Positions 18,525 through 30,556 are shown, counted from the first letter of the stretch. The stretch: 64,000 bases of DNA from Meira nashicola (GCA_001600355.1 BCJU01000002.1:744001-808000), one strand, 5' to 3'. Numbers and translations: made by a program. The notes: generated by a model not told the origin, from the sequence alone.

Positions 18525-21500
18525 CCTTATCGAATCGAATGAATGAATGAATATCTTTTTATTTGTTTGTTTGTTGTTATCCGACCTGCGGAAAGGAATG
18601 GGAATAAAAGGGGAGAGAGAGGAGATAAGATCTTGACTTTATTCTGTTTAGTCAACCTGCGATTAAAACAGAGTAAAAGTTGTCGTAATGTATGTAAAAT
18701 AAAAGAATCGTAATCGTAAATGATGCTTTTTCGAAACGTCCCTCTGTCTAATGACAATGAGAAGAAAGTTGAACGGCGTTTAAATAGCGTAGATAAAATG
18801 TCGTAATGATGAAAAATAAAATAGATGATCGTTAGGTTATCTAGAACCGTTTGGTCGTCAAAAAAATGTCGTAAAAATAAAATAAAAAGTCGTACCGTCA
18901 AGCTCCCATCAAGGGCTCTTGAATTGGTCAATAGAAGAAATAAAAAAAAATAAAGAATCACCTTGTACCTTTGTTAAAAGTGTGACGAATCGAGATAATC
19001 TTCTCTTCTTTTTTTTAGCGAATAAACGGAATTGGTTGTTGTTGTTAAACCTTTTTCTCGATCATCCACCAAAAACGAAAAAGAAAAAAGTCTTTTGTGA
19101 TATCGTCAGAGCACCAAACAGAAAGGGTACGGTGATGATAATGAAGTTGAAGGAAAGAAAGGATGGTGGATGCAAAGAAGTAACTTCGGACCTGATCGAC
19201 ATGGTTTCAGAGTTAATTTTTAGGAGAAAGGCCGGATACCCGGTATGATGAATTCATAAAGCAATTAGCTATCATCTCCTTAACTGCCACCGAATTATCT
19301 TCTTTTATTTCTTAATAGCCCGATATGGCAATATAACTACTGTGTATGCCCGATTAAGGGATTCGATGCATAGAAAAATACCAACGTCTACAACACTTTT
19401 TGTATTGTATCCGATGATCCGTCTACTATAATTTCAAATATAGTATAGATCAACCCTAACCACTTTTTTCATCTTTTAGCCTATTCTATCGTTACCAGAA
19501 AATCGTTCTCATGCAACCCTAAATTGAACCTTAATGTCAATCATCTCAATTAGGAAAGGGAAGAGGTGTCTATCTGTCTCACCATTTCCTTCAAAATGAT
19601 ACAAAGATTGAATTGCATAAGGATGGATAAAGAACGGAAAGAAAGTGCACTCTATTTTAAAACGTTATTTTTTCTAAATTGCAATTTTGATATACCTTTT
19701 CATTTTGACTTGCACTTTTTCACACTAACCTTCTCGAGCATTTTTAGCGCGAATTGATCAATTGACATCACACAATCAAAGCGCGACGCTTATGTATGTG
19801 TGTATGCTTGAACGGAAAGCATGCAGGCGGTGCACACATTTAGACCACATTCTCAACTTCTATCATACGATACACATGTTGATACATAAAAGCTAAGATA
19901 ACATTGAATGATAACAAAAGTCTTTATTTGATTTCGGCCGAGATTATGTCAACTACATTCTCATGTGTATGTATGTACATTTGTGTGTAGGACTAGATGT
20001 AATTCCCACTTAATGTGAGAATATATTTAAGGTACATACGTGCATGCAAACTGCAATGATTGAATGCCGCTCTGCACGCGCAGCTCAAACCTCTTTAATT
20101 TAGTGCGATCGATTCAATGCATGTCAAAATGAAAAAAGGGGGGGCCGACTCTCTGCTCTGTTCAACGTTAAAGAGGGGTGAATGCTTCGAGTTGAAAGAA
20201 CTGAAAAGAGAAAAGAGTCAATTATCCATCTTTATATAGCTATCTCTTTTTCAGGAACAGAATGTGCTAGAATAGTAACGGGAAGTCCCTTTTTTTCTCG
20301 TAAATGGTAAGAGGTAAACCGGATTGAAAATTTCTGGGTTACAATCTAGTCTAATGCATGTCTTTATTTTATAGCGCCGATGCACTTTGACTAAAAGCAT
20401 CAAGAAGCAGAAGCATCGAAAACAAGCCCGTACTGCTCTTTTGCATAAATTAACTTTGCGCAGCGTAGCGCATTCGTGCATTCGCGCTCGACTGACCAAA
20501 AAAAAAGGAACGCCTTTACGCCAAATGCGTTTGAGTTTGTAACGCCACATTTCTGTGTTTGTCTTGTTTGTTGGTTTTGCTTTTCTGTAGTGTGTGTGTG
20601 TGTGCAGGCGGTAACGCTAGAACAAATACACAAACTAACGGGAGCGTATGAAGGTAAAAAATGAAACAAAAAAATGGATGGATCAGTGTATTCCGAGCAA
20701 ACGGTAAGTGTCCAGGAAATCCTTACCATCACCTTTCAAATATTCTCCTGCAATCGAAAGTGTACATACAGATAATGAAAGCCACTAATCCTATTCACCT
20801 GTTCTGATTTTGAAATTTGATGCAGGAATAGAGTACTTTATAGGAAAACCGGGTAAAGGAAACAGGCACACGTTTTATTTTTGACATTTTGTCTGTACCT
20901 GATTGAGCAAAGAGTGATTGTCAAATTACGATTAAGATATCATCAATGCAATACTTTGCATCCGATCTGGACAGCATAACGAATTTCGGAACGCCGTCGA
21001 TCAAATTCAGCTTCATTTCTTCGTCTTTTTAAAACTCCGAATACATTTTCTGAAAGAAGACTCGAGAAAGTCACATTCTATTTCGATCAAATTTTCATCT
21101 TCTTGGCACGGACCTCATCGTCATCGTCACCTTCTCTTCGCTACCGCTCAAGCCGCCATTTTCTAATAACGCGTTTTTTGACGCCCACCGAATTTTGAAG
21201 GATTGATTCGACTCTGCTTCTTTTCTCCAATTCGGTCCGCGGGTGTAAAGATCATCCCTTTTTCGTTTTTTTTATGAATAAGGCACCCTAAATTACATCC
21301 GTAACAAATTTCAACAACATCACATAAAATTAGGGGTTCGCGTTTTTCCAGCAGGTCATAGATTCATTCATCTATACATTCCACTCGTACAGAAATAGGC
21401 ATTCACTCTATAAACGCCAAGCCGATCACATTTTGTGTTTTCATTACTTCTTTCGTGATCAACGGACATCGTGCGAATTTTATTCATACCTCAGGTATTT

Positions 21501-21723
21501 GCATTTCTTTTCAATCACGTAAGTGTTTTTCTAAAATGGAAAGAAAAAAGGGAGCTTCTTATATGAGCGGAAGATGAAATAATAACTGACGGCATTCTAT
21601 CATATGACGATCCTTTCATTTCTCGAAAAATCATCATTTCTATCAACGATTCTAGTGCAAACAAATCAAAAGTATAATCATTCTTTTGACCATCATCTTT
21701 GATCATCTACGAAACTCACAGCT
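18525..21723. promoter_or_regulatory. 3.2 kb divergent non-coding region
   Basis: This is the longest gap in the window, between the divergent MFS and LRR-RhoGEF genes. Visible features are two telobox-like ACCCTAA motifs (near 19453 and 19518), a TG run near 20585-20603, TGCA-containing sites near 19815-20125 and 20340-20480, and pyrimidine-rich stretches shortly before the RhoGEF start. Splice-like signals (GTAAGT at 20704, GCAG near 20823) could mark introns in a long 5' UTR. No convincing coding frame is present. Confidence 0.45.
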
Positions 21724-24700
21724 ATGGCTTGTATAGAAGAAGGAGAAGGTCTCGGATTGGGACTGTCTCAAGATGGCGCAAGTATTGCTGGTAGACATCC
21801 AATCATAAAGCAACCTTCCATAAGCCCAATCGGTTCACAAAGTTCCGGTGCGCCTTTCTCTCATCATAGGTCACCATCTTGGGTTCGATCACAACAAACC
21901 AACTTTGAAGCCGCACTTCCTTCTTCTCCTGTACCGGAAGAGCCATTATCGCCTCGTCAACGTGCGCCAAATTCACCTTTTCTTGTTGAACAATCTTTGA
22001 ATGTTGGTCAAGTTTCTGTTGAATCAAATTATATCGATCAACTTGAATCATATGAAAGTGGTATCTCTCCAAAATCACGTAATTATTCCAATTCTTCTTT
22101 TACCTCAACACTTTCACAAATTAAAAAAGTTGGTCAAAGAGTAAGAAAGGATTCATTCAAAAAATCAAACTCATTTAGGAATGATTCAGTTACAACTGCA
22201 ATGTCCATGTCAAACGATGATCCATTGCAAAATATTCATGATACAACAAAATTCACCAATACGCCAACCCGTAATCGCGCGGCAATGGAATGCATGTATT
22301 CGGAAGGTATTTCCCCGCGTACACGAATCTCTCAAAGTTCAACAATCTCTACCCGCTCTTCCAGCAAGTCTGTTGACGAAATTGCAAAGAGAAGGAGTGA
22401 TTTAGCAGGAATTCAACAAACAGATTTTACAACGTTGGATTCATTTAATGGCTTACCTTACGCCCGTGATACGACGACAGCAGATTTATTCTCCTTGAAT
22501 GGCGGCCCAAGTTCACCTACTAAACCTGAAAGTCAACAAAGTACTCCAACAGAAAAAGTTTCCTTTAATCCAAGTTTGGCTCTTCTTATGGCTGAAGAAG
22601 GACGTGATGTTCGTGTTGAAGCAAATGGAAGACCGTTGAGCGAGATCGAGCCATTGATCACTTCCAGGACAACACATTTGATCTTATCAAATTGTCATGA
22701 TACAGACATTTTGGAATACCTTGAAAGAGTATTACCAATCGTATCTCATTCGCTAGTCGTCTTGGACGTTTCATATTGTCAATTAAACGAACTTCCACAA
22801 GGTCTTTCTCAATGCACTCGATTGGAAGAATTAAACCTTTCCGGCAATCACTTTTTGTATTCTTGGCATACGGATGCAGATGCACTCGTTCGATTTTATT
22901 CAACTTTACAAGTTTTACTTATCGATCAATGCGCTTTAACAATCTTACCTGGTGTTTTGATGCATTTTCGTCAATTACGTTCTTTAAGTGCTCGTGGAAA
23001 TCATCTCACTCATCTTCCAGCTTGGTTACATCATTTACGTAAACTTGAACGTATTTCGATCGGAGAAAATCCATTCATAGGCGCTTGGATCGATATTTGT
23101 TTACCTTTCACTACTGCAGTCGTTTATACATCCGCACCATCCGATTTGGAGTATTCGGTACGATTAGCAGCTGATGCTTCAGCTAATGAAAACATTCTCG
23201 GATGGCCAAGAAGTCAATCGTATTCACCTGGTATGTTGTCACAATTCAACTTTTCAAACAGCAATCCAATGACACGAAATGAAGAAGTTTTGGAAGAATT
23301 AGAAGATGAAGATCAATCAACTGAAGATCAACAATTTGAAAGAACTATTTCCTCTTCAGCTGCACAATACGTCAATAAGGTATCCAAGCATAAAGTGCGT
23401 CCAACTTTGAGTACAAGTGATTTGAAAAGTTTGTCGGACCTTGAAATATCATCAGTAATATCAACGCCTTCAACAGATGCTAGTCCTGCTACTCCATCAT
23501 CCATCGCATCTTCCCCTTCTTCTATCAGAAAGTCAAGCGTGGGCGATGCTGATATAAGTAAATGGTTGACTTTCCGTCGTAAGAAAGTTATCAGGAAAGC
23601 ATCCTCCACCGTACTTGTCGTCCAACCAGAATCATTATCAGTGAGCCCTTCTCAAAGTACAACATCATTAGCATTACAAGAAAAGGAAAAGAAAAAGAAG
23701 AGATCATCATCAAAGCATAAATCATCAAGACCTAAAACATCCGGATCAGCTACACCACCGGAGAGAACGTCTTCTTTAAGTGCTCGTACATCTTATGCGG
23801 CTTTATCTTCTTCTGGCAAAGGAACTGACGATGATAGTTCTTCATTGGGAAGTAAAAGTGATCAAAGTTCACCTCGAACTCAAAAACAATTGCACAGAAC
23901 TAGCTTCTTGCCTTTTGCATTGCCTATTGATCCTGACGCTCGCACAGCCATTGATGCAGATATTCATCAAAGACACAATGTGAGGATTTTGCTAGAATAT
24001 TTGGAGGATTTAAGTTTGCTCAATCCTGATCAACGTAGATTAAACGAATGGATCGATAGACCAAGATCAGAATCTATTAGCTCTCAAGGTAGTTCAGCAT
24101 ACATGCCTGCACTTTCTCGATCTGGAAGTGAAACTGCATCTTCGATTTCAGTCTCTACTAGACCCTCATCAGATGATGACAGTCAATCCAAAATCACGAC
24201 ATGTGCTTCTCCGATGAGCATTCGAGAAAAGAAGGATTCAACTTCAATCTCTCAACCTGAGATTCAATTGGCACCAACTATAATCAAAGATGACGCGATT
24301 AGAAGAGCAAACATCATTGCTGAAATTATTGCGACCGAACAAACATATGTGAAAACGTTGGGAGAATTAATTGATATTTACGTTTTACCTTCTACAAAAG
24401 TAGATGCACATAATCAACCACAAATTCCAATTTCTGAAAGAAGGATCGTTTTTGGAAATGTGGAAGCAATTCAACATTTTCATAGTCAAGCATTTTTACC
24501 TTCTTTATGTTCTGCTGCTCAAATTTTACTAGACAAAAAAGGAGAAAGGCCAGATGCAAATGATGCTGAAGCAATGGAAGCTTTTAGAGTTTTGACTGCA
24601 CAAGTTGCAGAATCTATTGCGCAAACGTTTGAAAGGCATGTAGCATTCTTTCGCATGTATACAGCTTATGTTAACAGTGTAGAAAGTGGTCAAGCTCGCG

Positions 24701-25755
24701 TCGCTTCTTGGCTTTCAACAACGACGCCCAGTAGCCCTTATCTACGAGCTGGATATTCGATGAGCAATCTACGAAAAGAAGCTGGAATGATGTCAAAGAG
24801 CTTCGATACTTTACAACATAATTCACTCGGAGTGGGAAAACATGAGATTGAATCACATGCTTTACAAACTAAAGATCGTAAGCGAATCAAAACATTCTTG
24901 CAACGTGCAAGGTTGGACAAAAATCATTCTCAAATTTCTTTAGAAGCTTATTTGCATCTTCCTGTTCAACGTGTTCCTCGTTATCGCCTTTTATTCGAAG
25001 ATCTTGTGAAATGTTGCCCTTCAGAACGTTTGAAGGATGGAAGGTCGATCATCAATGCGTTAGGATCGATCAATTCAATTGCAACAATGATGAACGAGAG
25101 TAAACGTCAATGTGAGATGAATAGAAGATTATTGAAATGGCAAGAACGTATTCGTGGTACATTCCCTTCTCCATTAGTTCAACCACATAGAAGGTTATTA
25201 CATGATGGTTCATTGATCTTGACAAGGATTGTTACTAGAATTCCATCTTTCACAGCTCGTAGGATTACAATCTTGGGAGATACAACGACGTACGAATTAA
25301 TGGAAGATCCAACTTTGTTACAAATTGCAGATGCTGAACATATAATCACACAATCAAAAGCAGAAGAAGATCAATTCAGAGGTCACAAACAATATCAAAG
25401 TAGTAATGATTCTTTGCAAAGTTTACCTCCTCCACCTCTTCCGCCAAAAGATCATAAAGATGCTTTATTACAAGTTCATCATTTAGAACAACGTTTTGTT
25501 TCTACCGCAGTTGAAGTGATTTTGTGTAATGATATTTTGGTCATTCTAGAAGCATCATTTCCCAACGGCGGAATTACTTCAGCTCTAACACTTTTCACTG
25601 TTATGAGAATAGAAGGTGATGCAAGGCTAGTGGATGAAAAAACGTTGAGAATATGCGATTCAGAAAAGATTTATTATCTAACTGCTAAAAGCAAAAAGGA
25701 AGCCGAAGAATGGCAAAGGTCATTTTCCGTTGCTACTCGAAGGCCATCTATATGA
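21724..25755 (+). CDS. LRR-RhoGEF (DH-PH) protein
   Basis: Single exon, 1343 residues. A Ser-rich N-terminus is followed by leucine-rich repeats at about residues 315-455 (LVVLDVSYCQLNELP, LEELNLSGNHF, LRSLSARGNHLTHLP, LERISIGENPF). A long disordered Ser-rich region with basic patches follows. A Dbl-homology domain at about 860-1130 opens with RANIIAEIIATEQTYVKTL (the conserved CR1 helix) and contains the CR3 stretch LPVQRVPRYRLLFEDLVK. A PH-like domain ends the protein at about 1155-1337. It should activate a Rho-family GTPase such as Cdc42 or Rho1 and act in polarity or wall signalling. The partner GTPase cannot be read from sequence. The start is the first ATG of the open frame. Confidence 0.88.
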   Translation: MACIEEGEGLGLGLSQDGASIAGRHPIIKQPSISPIGSQSSGAPFSHHRSPSWVRSQQTNFEAALPSSPVPEEPLSPRQRAPNSPFLVEQSLNVGQVSVESNYIDQLESYESGISPKSRNYSNSSFTSTLSQIKKVGQRVRKDSFKKSNSFRNDSVTTAMSMSNDDPLQNIHDTTKFTNTPTRNRAAMECMYSEGISPRTRISQSSTISTRSSSKSVDEIAKRRSDLAGIQQTDFTTLDSFNGLPYARDTTTADLFSLNGGPSSPTKPESQQSTPTEKVSFNPSLALLMAEEGRDVRVEANGRPLSEIEPLITSRTTHLILSNCHDTDILEYLERVLPIVSHSLVVLDVSYCQLNELPQGLSQCTRLEELNLSGNHFLYSWHTDADALVRFYSTLQVLLIDQCALTILPGVLMHFRQLRSLSARGNHLTHLPAWLHHLRKLERISIGENPFIGAWIDICLPFTTAVVYTSAPSDLEYSVRLAADASANENILGWPRSQSYSPGMLSQFNFSNSNPMTRNEEVLEELEDEDQSTEDQQFERTISSSAAQYVNKVSKHKVRPTLSTSDLKSLSDLEISSVISTPSTDASPATPSSIASSPSSIRKSSVGDADISKWLTFRRKKVIRKASSTVLVVQPESLSVSPSQSTTSLALQEKEKKKKRSSSKHKSSRPKTSGSATPPERTSSLSARTSYAALSSSGKGTDDDSSSLGSKSDQSSPRTQKQLHRTSFLPFALPIDPDARTAIDADIHQRHNVRILLEYLEDLSLLNPDQRRLNEWIDRPRSESISSQGSSAYMPALSRSGSETASSISVSTRPSSDDDSQSKITTCASPMSIREKKDSTSISQPEIQLAPTIIKDDAIRRANIIAEIIATEQTYVKTLGELIDIYVLPSTKVDAHNQPQIPISERRIVFGNVEAIQHFHSQAFLPSLCSAAQILLDKKGERPDANDAEAMEAFRVLTAQVAESIAQTFERHVAFFRMYTAYVNSVESGQARVASWLSTTTPSSPYLRAGYSMSNLRKEAGMMSKSFDTLQHNSLGVGKHEIESHALQTKDRKRIKTFLQRARLDKNHSQISLEAYLHLPVQRVPRYRLLFEDLVKCCPSERLKDGRSIINALGSINSIATMMNESKRQCEMNRRLLKWQERIRGTFPSPLVQPHRRLLHDGSLILTRIVTRIPSFTARRITILGDTTTYELMEDPTLLQIADAEHIITQSKAEEDQFRGHKQYQSSNDSLQSLPPPPLPPKDHKDALLQVHHLEQRFVSTAVEVILCNDILVILEASFPNGGITSALTLFTVMRIEGDARLVDEKTLRICDSEKIYYLTAKSKKEAEEWQRSFSVATRRPSI

Positions 25756-26029
25756 GCCGGTTAAAGTGTAATGTATTTGTAGTCTCATTTCATACCATGA
25801 CATGTGTATTGTATGTAGATAAAATTTTAAAATGAAATCTTTTTCTTTTTGTAGTAGTTGAATTTTGGAGCAAAACACAAAACCTAACAGATAACATCAT
25901 TCCCGTGGCGAAGAGACTATCGTCCATGTCACATTCGTACGATGAAATGATCAAAATAACACACGCGTCAAAAATCAAAATAAAAATAAGGTAACAAATG
26001 TGCTTGCTGCGCCGGGATCAAAAATTGCA
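25756..26029. other. Short intergenic region with Pol III terminator
   Basis: This is the 3' flank of the RhoGEF gene. On the minus strand a TTTTT run at 26020-26024 lies 5 nt past the tRNA 3' end and fits a Pol III terminator. Confidence 0.5.
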
Positions 26030-26138
26030 TATTCCCGGCGGGATTTGAACCCGCGACCCTTGTCTTGACAAAAGTTAGATCATGGTCGCTAATCTGACGA
26101 ACATAAGGACAACGCGATAGCCTCTTCGCCACGGGAAT
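26030..26138 (-). tRNA. tRNA-Ile(UAU) with a 36-nt intron
   Basis: The minus strand folds into a full cloverleaf. The acceptor is ATTCCCG/CGGGAAT with discriminator A at 26030. The D stem is GCGA/TCGC and the anticodon stem TTGTC/GACAA. The variable loop has five nt. The T arm is GCGGG-TTCAAAT-CCCGC, which includes the B box. The anticodon TAT sits at 26105-26103. An intron of 36 nt interrupts the anticodon loop (about 26102-26067 or 26101-26066), leaving a 73-nt mature tRNA. A TTTTT terminator follows, and a TATATATA sequence lies about 40 nt upstream. Intron segment CATGA can pair with the anticodon region. Arg was considered because of the D arm, but the anticodon indicates Ile. Confidence 0.82.
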
Positions 26139-26540
26139 AATGAACGACAACTATAAGGCGCTATCTATGTCGTATATATATCAAATGCCAAAAACAGATT
26201 GTCTTATTTTCTCGATCATTCTATCCCCGCTTTTCGGATTTAGAGATTCTTTAAATCCATCTGCATACTTTTTTTTGCTTGCATCATCAATATGCATTAG
26301 CCTGCACGCACAGGCCTAAATCTATGCGCCCGCAAATGCCGGAAATGCAGAATTGCGTTATAATGAAAGCTGAGCAGATAGGGAAAGAGTGGTTAAGTGC
26401 ATTGTGATTGTTGAGATTGCTTCGATTCATGATGGTATTTTTCATTGTAAGGTCCTAGGGTTCTTCATTAATTACATCTTCCTCTTGACCACTTATTCAT
26501 CTTTTCAAAAAAGGCTTGATGCTAGATAATCTTGTTCAAG
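26139..26540. promoter_or_regulatory. Divergent region between the tRNA and the DCAF11-like gene
   Basis: This region of 402 bp contains a TATATATA element near 26175, on the tRNA side. A pyrimidine-rich stretch and several TGCA-bearing sites lie at 26260-26405, including an imperfect GCCTGCACGCACAGGCC palindrome near 26300. Confidence 0.4.
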
Positions 26541-28968
26541 ATGTCATCAAGTCCACCTTTACGAGCGAATCGAGAAGATGATGACGAAGATCTTTCAGCA
26601 CGTCAAGAAAGAAATGCTATTCTAGAATCGATGATTCAACACATCTTTGATAATGATGATGATGATGATGAAGATAATGATCCAACTATGGATGAAGTAT
26701 GGGCAGATGTACCAGATGAAATGAATGAGGAAGATATGGATGATGGACCTGACTTTATCGAAGAGGGTGATCCAGATTACGATGAATACATTCCAGATGA
26801 AGATGACGAATTCTTTCCGGATGAAGATGATGAGGATGAGGATGAGGATGAGTGAGTAATAAAATGGGATTTTGATTTTAATACTGCATGTATGCTGACA
26901 TATTAATCATATCACAGTGATGAAGTGTACATCGACATAGATGAAGAAGAGGAGGAAGATGAAGACGATGATGAGATTGAGGATGCAGAAGAAGATTCTA
27001 CTGAAGTGATTGAATTTTCAAACTTATTGCAAGCAGCTATACAAGAAAGGTCGACTACTACTAATGAGGACGCTCAAGTTAATAATGCAGTACGCGTCTT
27101 AGGAGATATGGGTCTACAAGGCTTACGCTCCTTGCTGAGATCAGGTCGGATACAGATACGGACTCGGGGTGATGACGAAGATGAAGATGAAGAGGATGAT
27201 GATGACGATGAAGACGCTAGCTTCTATTATGGAGGAGCAAATCGCAGAGGTGCAACTACGAGAATGTCTGAATTTTGGGATCCGATCGAAGAACCTATCC
27301 CGGCCGGACAAGAATTGCTATACGGTGGCGAATTCAAAAGACCAAAGACAAGGCCAAAAGGAGCTGTGAAAAGTGTTTTCTCTCCTTCCCATAATCTAGC
27401 AGATAGCATACAAAATCGTAAAAGTGCATTAAGGCGAATTGATAAGCATGATTTAGCTTCATTTGTTCCTAATACAAACGGGACTGAAGTTGCACGATAT
27501 CCGGCAAGATGTTATTGCGGTCAATACAGCGAAGATTCTTCTTTCTTTTACACTTGTACGCAAGATTTTCAAGTGCATTTATATGATACCACAGCAAATC
27601 CGTACAAAAAGGTGCATCGGAATGAAGATACTCCATACAGTTCCAGAAGAGCTCACACATACGGTCTTTCGGGAGGCTCTCATTTAACTTCATTAAAATC
27701 CATCAAAACTATTCAAGGAAGGCATGGAAGTTGGACGATCACAGATGCTAATTTATCTCCCGATAATCAATGGATGATCTATTCTTCCATTACGCCATAT
27801 GTTCATCTCGTTCCCACCCGTCAAGAAGTCGAAACACAAGGACGCGATAATCAGGTCATGCTGGATTTCAGCAATAATGGAAATGATGATGCAGGGGTGA
27901 GATGGAGAAACGGGGTAAGAGACGTAATGTCGATTACAAAGAATGAATGTATTGATCCTTTCTCTGTTATTTTCTCCTAAACAGATTTGGTCTATTCGAT
28001 TTTCCGGTGATTCTCGTGAAATCGTTGCTGGTGCTCATTTTGGTGATATTTACGTTTACGACATAGAAGCCCGAAAAAGAGTACTTAAAGTTGAAGGACA
28101 TTCTGACGATGTGAATGCTGTAGCTTTTGCTGATACAGCAAGTAGTAACGTCCTCATTAGTGGAAGTGATGATTCATTTGTCAAAGTATGGGATCGAAGA
28201 TCTCTTTCGGGCGGAAAGCCAGCGGGAGTATTTTGCGGACATACAGAAGGTGTTACTTATTTGGATTCCAAGGGTGATGGAAGGTATTGCATTTCTAATG
28301 GAAAAGATCAAAGTTTAAAATTGTGGGATTTACGAAAGATGGTAAGCACGACAGAATTTGATAATTTACCCTCAAAAGATTACGGATTGCGTCAATGGGA
28401 TTACAGAAATATGTATTATAAAAAGCCAAGGTTTGAATCTCATCCGAATGATTGTTCGGTGATGACATATCGAGGTCACGCTGTTTTACGCACTTTAATT
28501 CGTTGTCATTTCAGTCCAATTGCTACTACTGGTCAAAAATACATTTATTCCGGAAGCGCAGATGGTCGTATACATATTTGGTCTTTGGATGGAAGAGTGG
28601 TTCAAGTTTTAGATAGATCAAAAGTGATTCCTCTTTGCAAATCAGGCACAACCGAAGCTTCTGATCCTTCGGCACCAGACGTAGCAGAAGAAGAAATGGA
28701 AGAGGGAGGTGACGACGAAAACCTTCGTAGAAGTACGAGAGCAGGAAGGTATGCTCGTTCATATATGTGGAATTCAAATTCATCAGAAGTGAGCACAGTA
28801 AGAGATGTCAGTTGGCATTCGAGCGAGCCAACTTTGATGTCTTGTGCATGGTCAGGATCAGACGGTCAATCGGGAAGCATTGCCAAGCACGAATGGAAGG
28901 GGTACGGTAAAAACGGGCTTTCATTAGAAGATGCGATTGAAAAATCAATTGCAGAAGCGGATTTTTAA
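26541..28968 (+). CDS. DCAF11/LEC14B-like WD40 substrate receptor
   Basis: Three exons: 26541-26851, 26918-27914 and 27985-28968. Introns of 66 and 70 nt have GTGAGT and GTAAGA donors and CACAG and ACAG acceptors. The product has 763 residues. The N-terminal 200 residues are very acidic (Asp/Glu runs). WD40 repeats fill residues about 270-760, including KVWDRRS and LKLWDLRK, which are WDxR boxes used by DCAF proteins to bind DDB1 in CUL4 ubiquitin ligases. The layout (acidic N-terminus, about seven repeats, internal YGLRQWDYR) matches DCAF11. The first true ATG is at 26541. The ligase role is inferred from family knowledge. Targets are unknown. Confidence 0.85.
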
Positions 28969-29059
28969 TGTTTTTAATTGATGTCTTATTTTTTATTGAT
29001 ACATGCATGTACATTAACTGAAAGGTGTGAGTGTATGTGTGTGTGATAGAATTGATATT

Positions 29060-30249
29060 TTAGGCTTTAGGACCTTTTCGTATTAAAATTGCCAACATAA
29101 CACTTGTGGCAGCAGAAAGTGAGAACCAAGTTGCAGCGTAAACAGCATGTTGATTACGCAATTCAACCGTTGCCGCGCGTCCGATAGGTAATCCATTTTG
29201 TAAATACCTTGAAGCATCTCCCAAATTTCCTTCAAAGATTTGTTCCATATAGACTGGTAAAACATTCTTTGTACCGCCACTTGATTCTAAGCCTAACATC
29301 GATTTCACACTTTCGGCTACGCCATGGGAAGGTGTGTACGTATCCTGATCCTCTTCTTCGCCGGAGAAATATTGTACCATCTCTTCTACATCTGCAAAGT
29401 ACCACACGTGTCTGGCAGGATCATTGACGGGCGTGAAAGAATTGCGTTCCTTCTTTCGCGGTAAAAGTAGGAGATGTGTAGCAGTTGAATTATTGAATGC
29501 GGTCTGAGGATTAGAGAAAGGGTAATAAGTCAGCATACATTCTTATGCATCACACGTGGTTGTACACTCACGTCCATCAATCGCCAAGTGGAGGGATCTG
29601 ATCGAAAATTGATAATCTTATCCTTTGGAACGAAACCACGATCGACAATAATATCTCCTCCTCCTACATCTCTTTGGAGTGGTTGTAAAACATGATAGCC
29701 CATCTGTCCATCTCGAACTCTTGGACCTAAGAAGATTGTATTTTGTGGTGTAGGTGGAGGAAATGATCCTGCAATAGTAAAAAGTCGATTCGTATAATGT
29801 TCTAAGAGCATATCCAAATCGATATTTTTAGGTAAACTTAACGGTTCACGTTTTAATTTTGATTCCATTTCATCAATCAGATCTAATTTCCATTTTAACC
29901 TCTTCACTTGCCAAATACCCAAATAAAGTGTCACTATTGGCATCGCTCCTAATAGCCATACTGCAGGCCTTTGATACCATCTTGGAGGTCTTTTGGCGCG
30001 TTGATTAGGTCCATCATCGTATTCTTCGCCGTACTCAGCAGTTGATGATGATAATGATCTAATTGAGGATGGTGACGGAATTGTATTGCACGGTTGGAAG
30101 CATAGAGCATTCTGCGATGAAGAAGCCAAATTAGATGGGCTATAATGTGGCCGAAGAAGACGTTGACACGGTGCTGAATATAAGGTGGATTGTTGAGAAT
30201 ATTGTGATAAGATAACCCTTCTCAACATATTTTGAGCTCTGAATGCCAT
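29060..30249 (-). CDS. SHY1: SURF1/Shy1 cytochrome c oxidase assembly factor
   Basis: Two exons, complement 29572-30249 and 29060-29503, joined over a 68-nt intron (GTGAGT...CTCAG). The product has 373 residues. The N-terminus is basic and Ser-rich, as for a mitochondrial presequence. A first membrane segment is at about 100-118 (WLLGAMPIVTLYLGIWQVKRLKWK). The intermembrane-space domain contains GPRVRDGQMGYHVLQPL and VDRGFVP. The last membrane segment is near the C-terminus (ATWFSLSAATSVMLAILI). SURF1 acts in complex IV assembly in the inner membrane. An in-frame ATG at 30294 would add 15 residues. I chose 30249 because it gives a cleaner presequence. Confidence 0.9.
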
Positions 30250-30556
30250 CTTTGCAATCACTTTATGTTCGTGGTGAAAAGTGGGGGAGCACATTCGCAA
30301 AAGATTCTTCTGAAAATCATAGCGTGCTTATATAATTTGTCGTGATTACGTAGTCTGGGGCGTAAGCGTGAACAGGTTGTACGCGGGTGCATACATTCAG
30401 GAATGCACGTGTATTCGCCTACACCTCCCATCTCACGGTAATTGATTGTCCCTCATTTGCACAATAAATGCACATTTCAAAGCTGTTTTGGGATTAACTC
30501 GTGCTTTCAACATTATTCCACTTCATTCCAAGGTCAAGAAACGAACTATATCGACC
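30250..30556. promoter_or_regulatory. Divergent promoter of SHY1 and the small helical gene
   Basis: The region of 307 bp has TGCA-type sites around 30388-30472 and a near-palindrome GAATGCACGTGTATTC (one mismatch) near 30400, containing an E-box-like CACGTG core. Confidence 0.45.

Noticed and set aside
18919..19248. 109-codon frame in the long divergent region
   Set aside because: It begins with a non-ATG codon and consists of low-complexity Lys/Leu sequence, with no family resemblance.
20661..20881. Possible spliced 33-residue peptide using GTAAGT at 20704 and GCAG near 20823
   Set aside because: Splice signals are plausible, but the peptide is tiny and has no supporting feature. The intron may instead belong to a 5' UTR.
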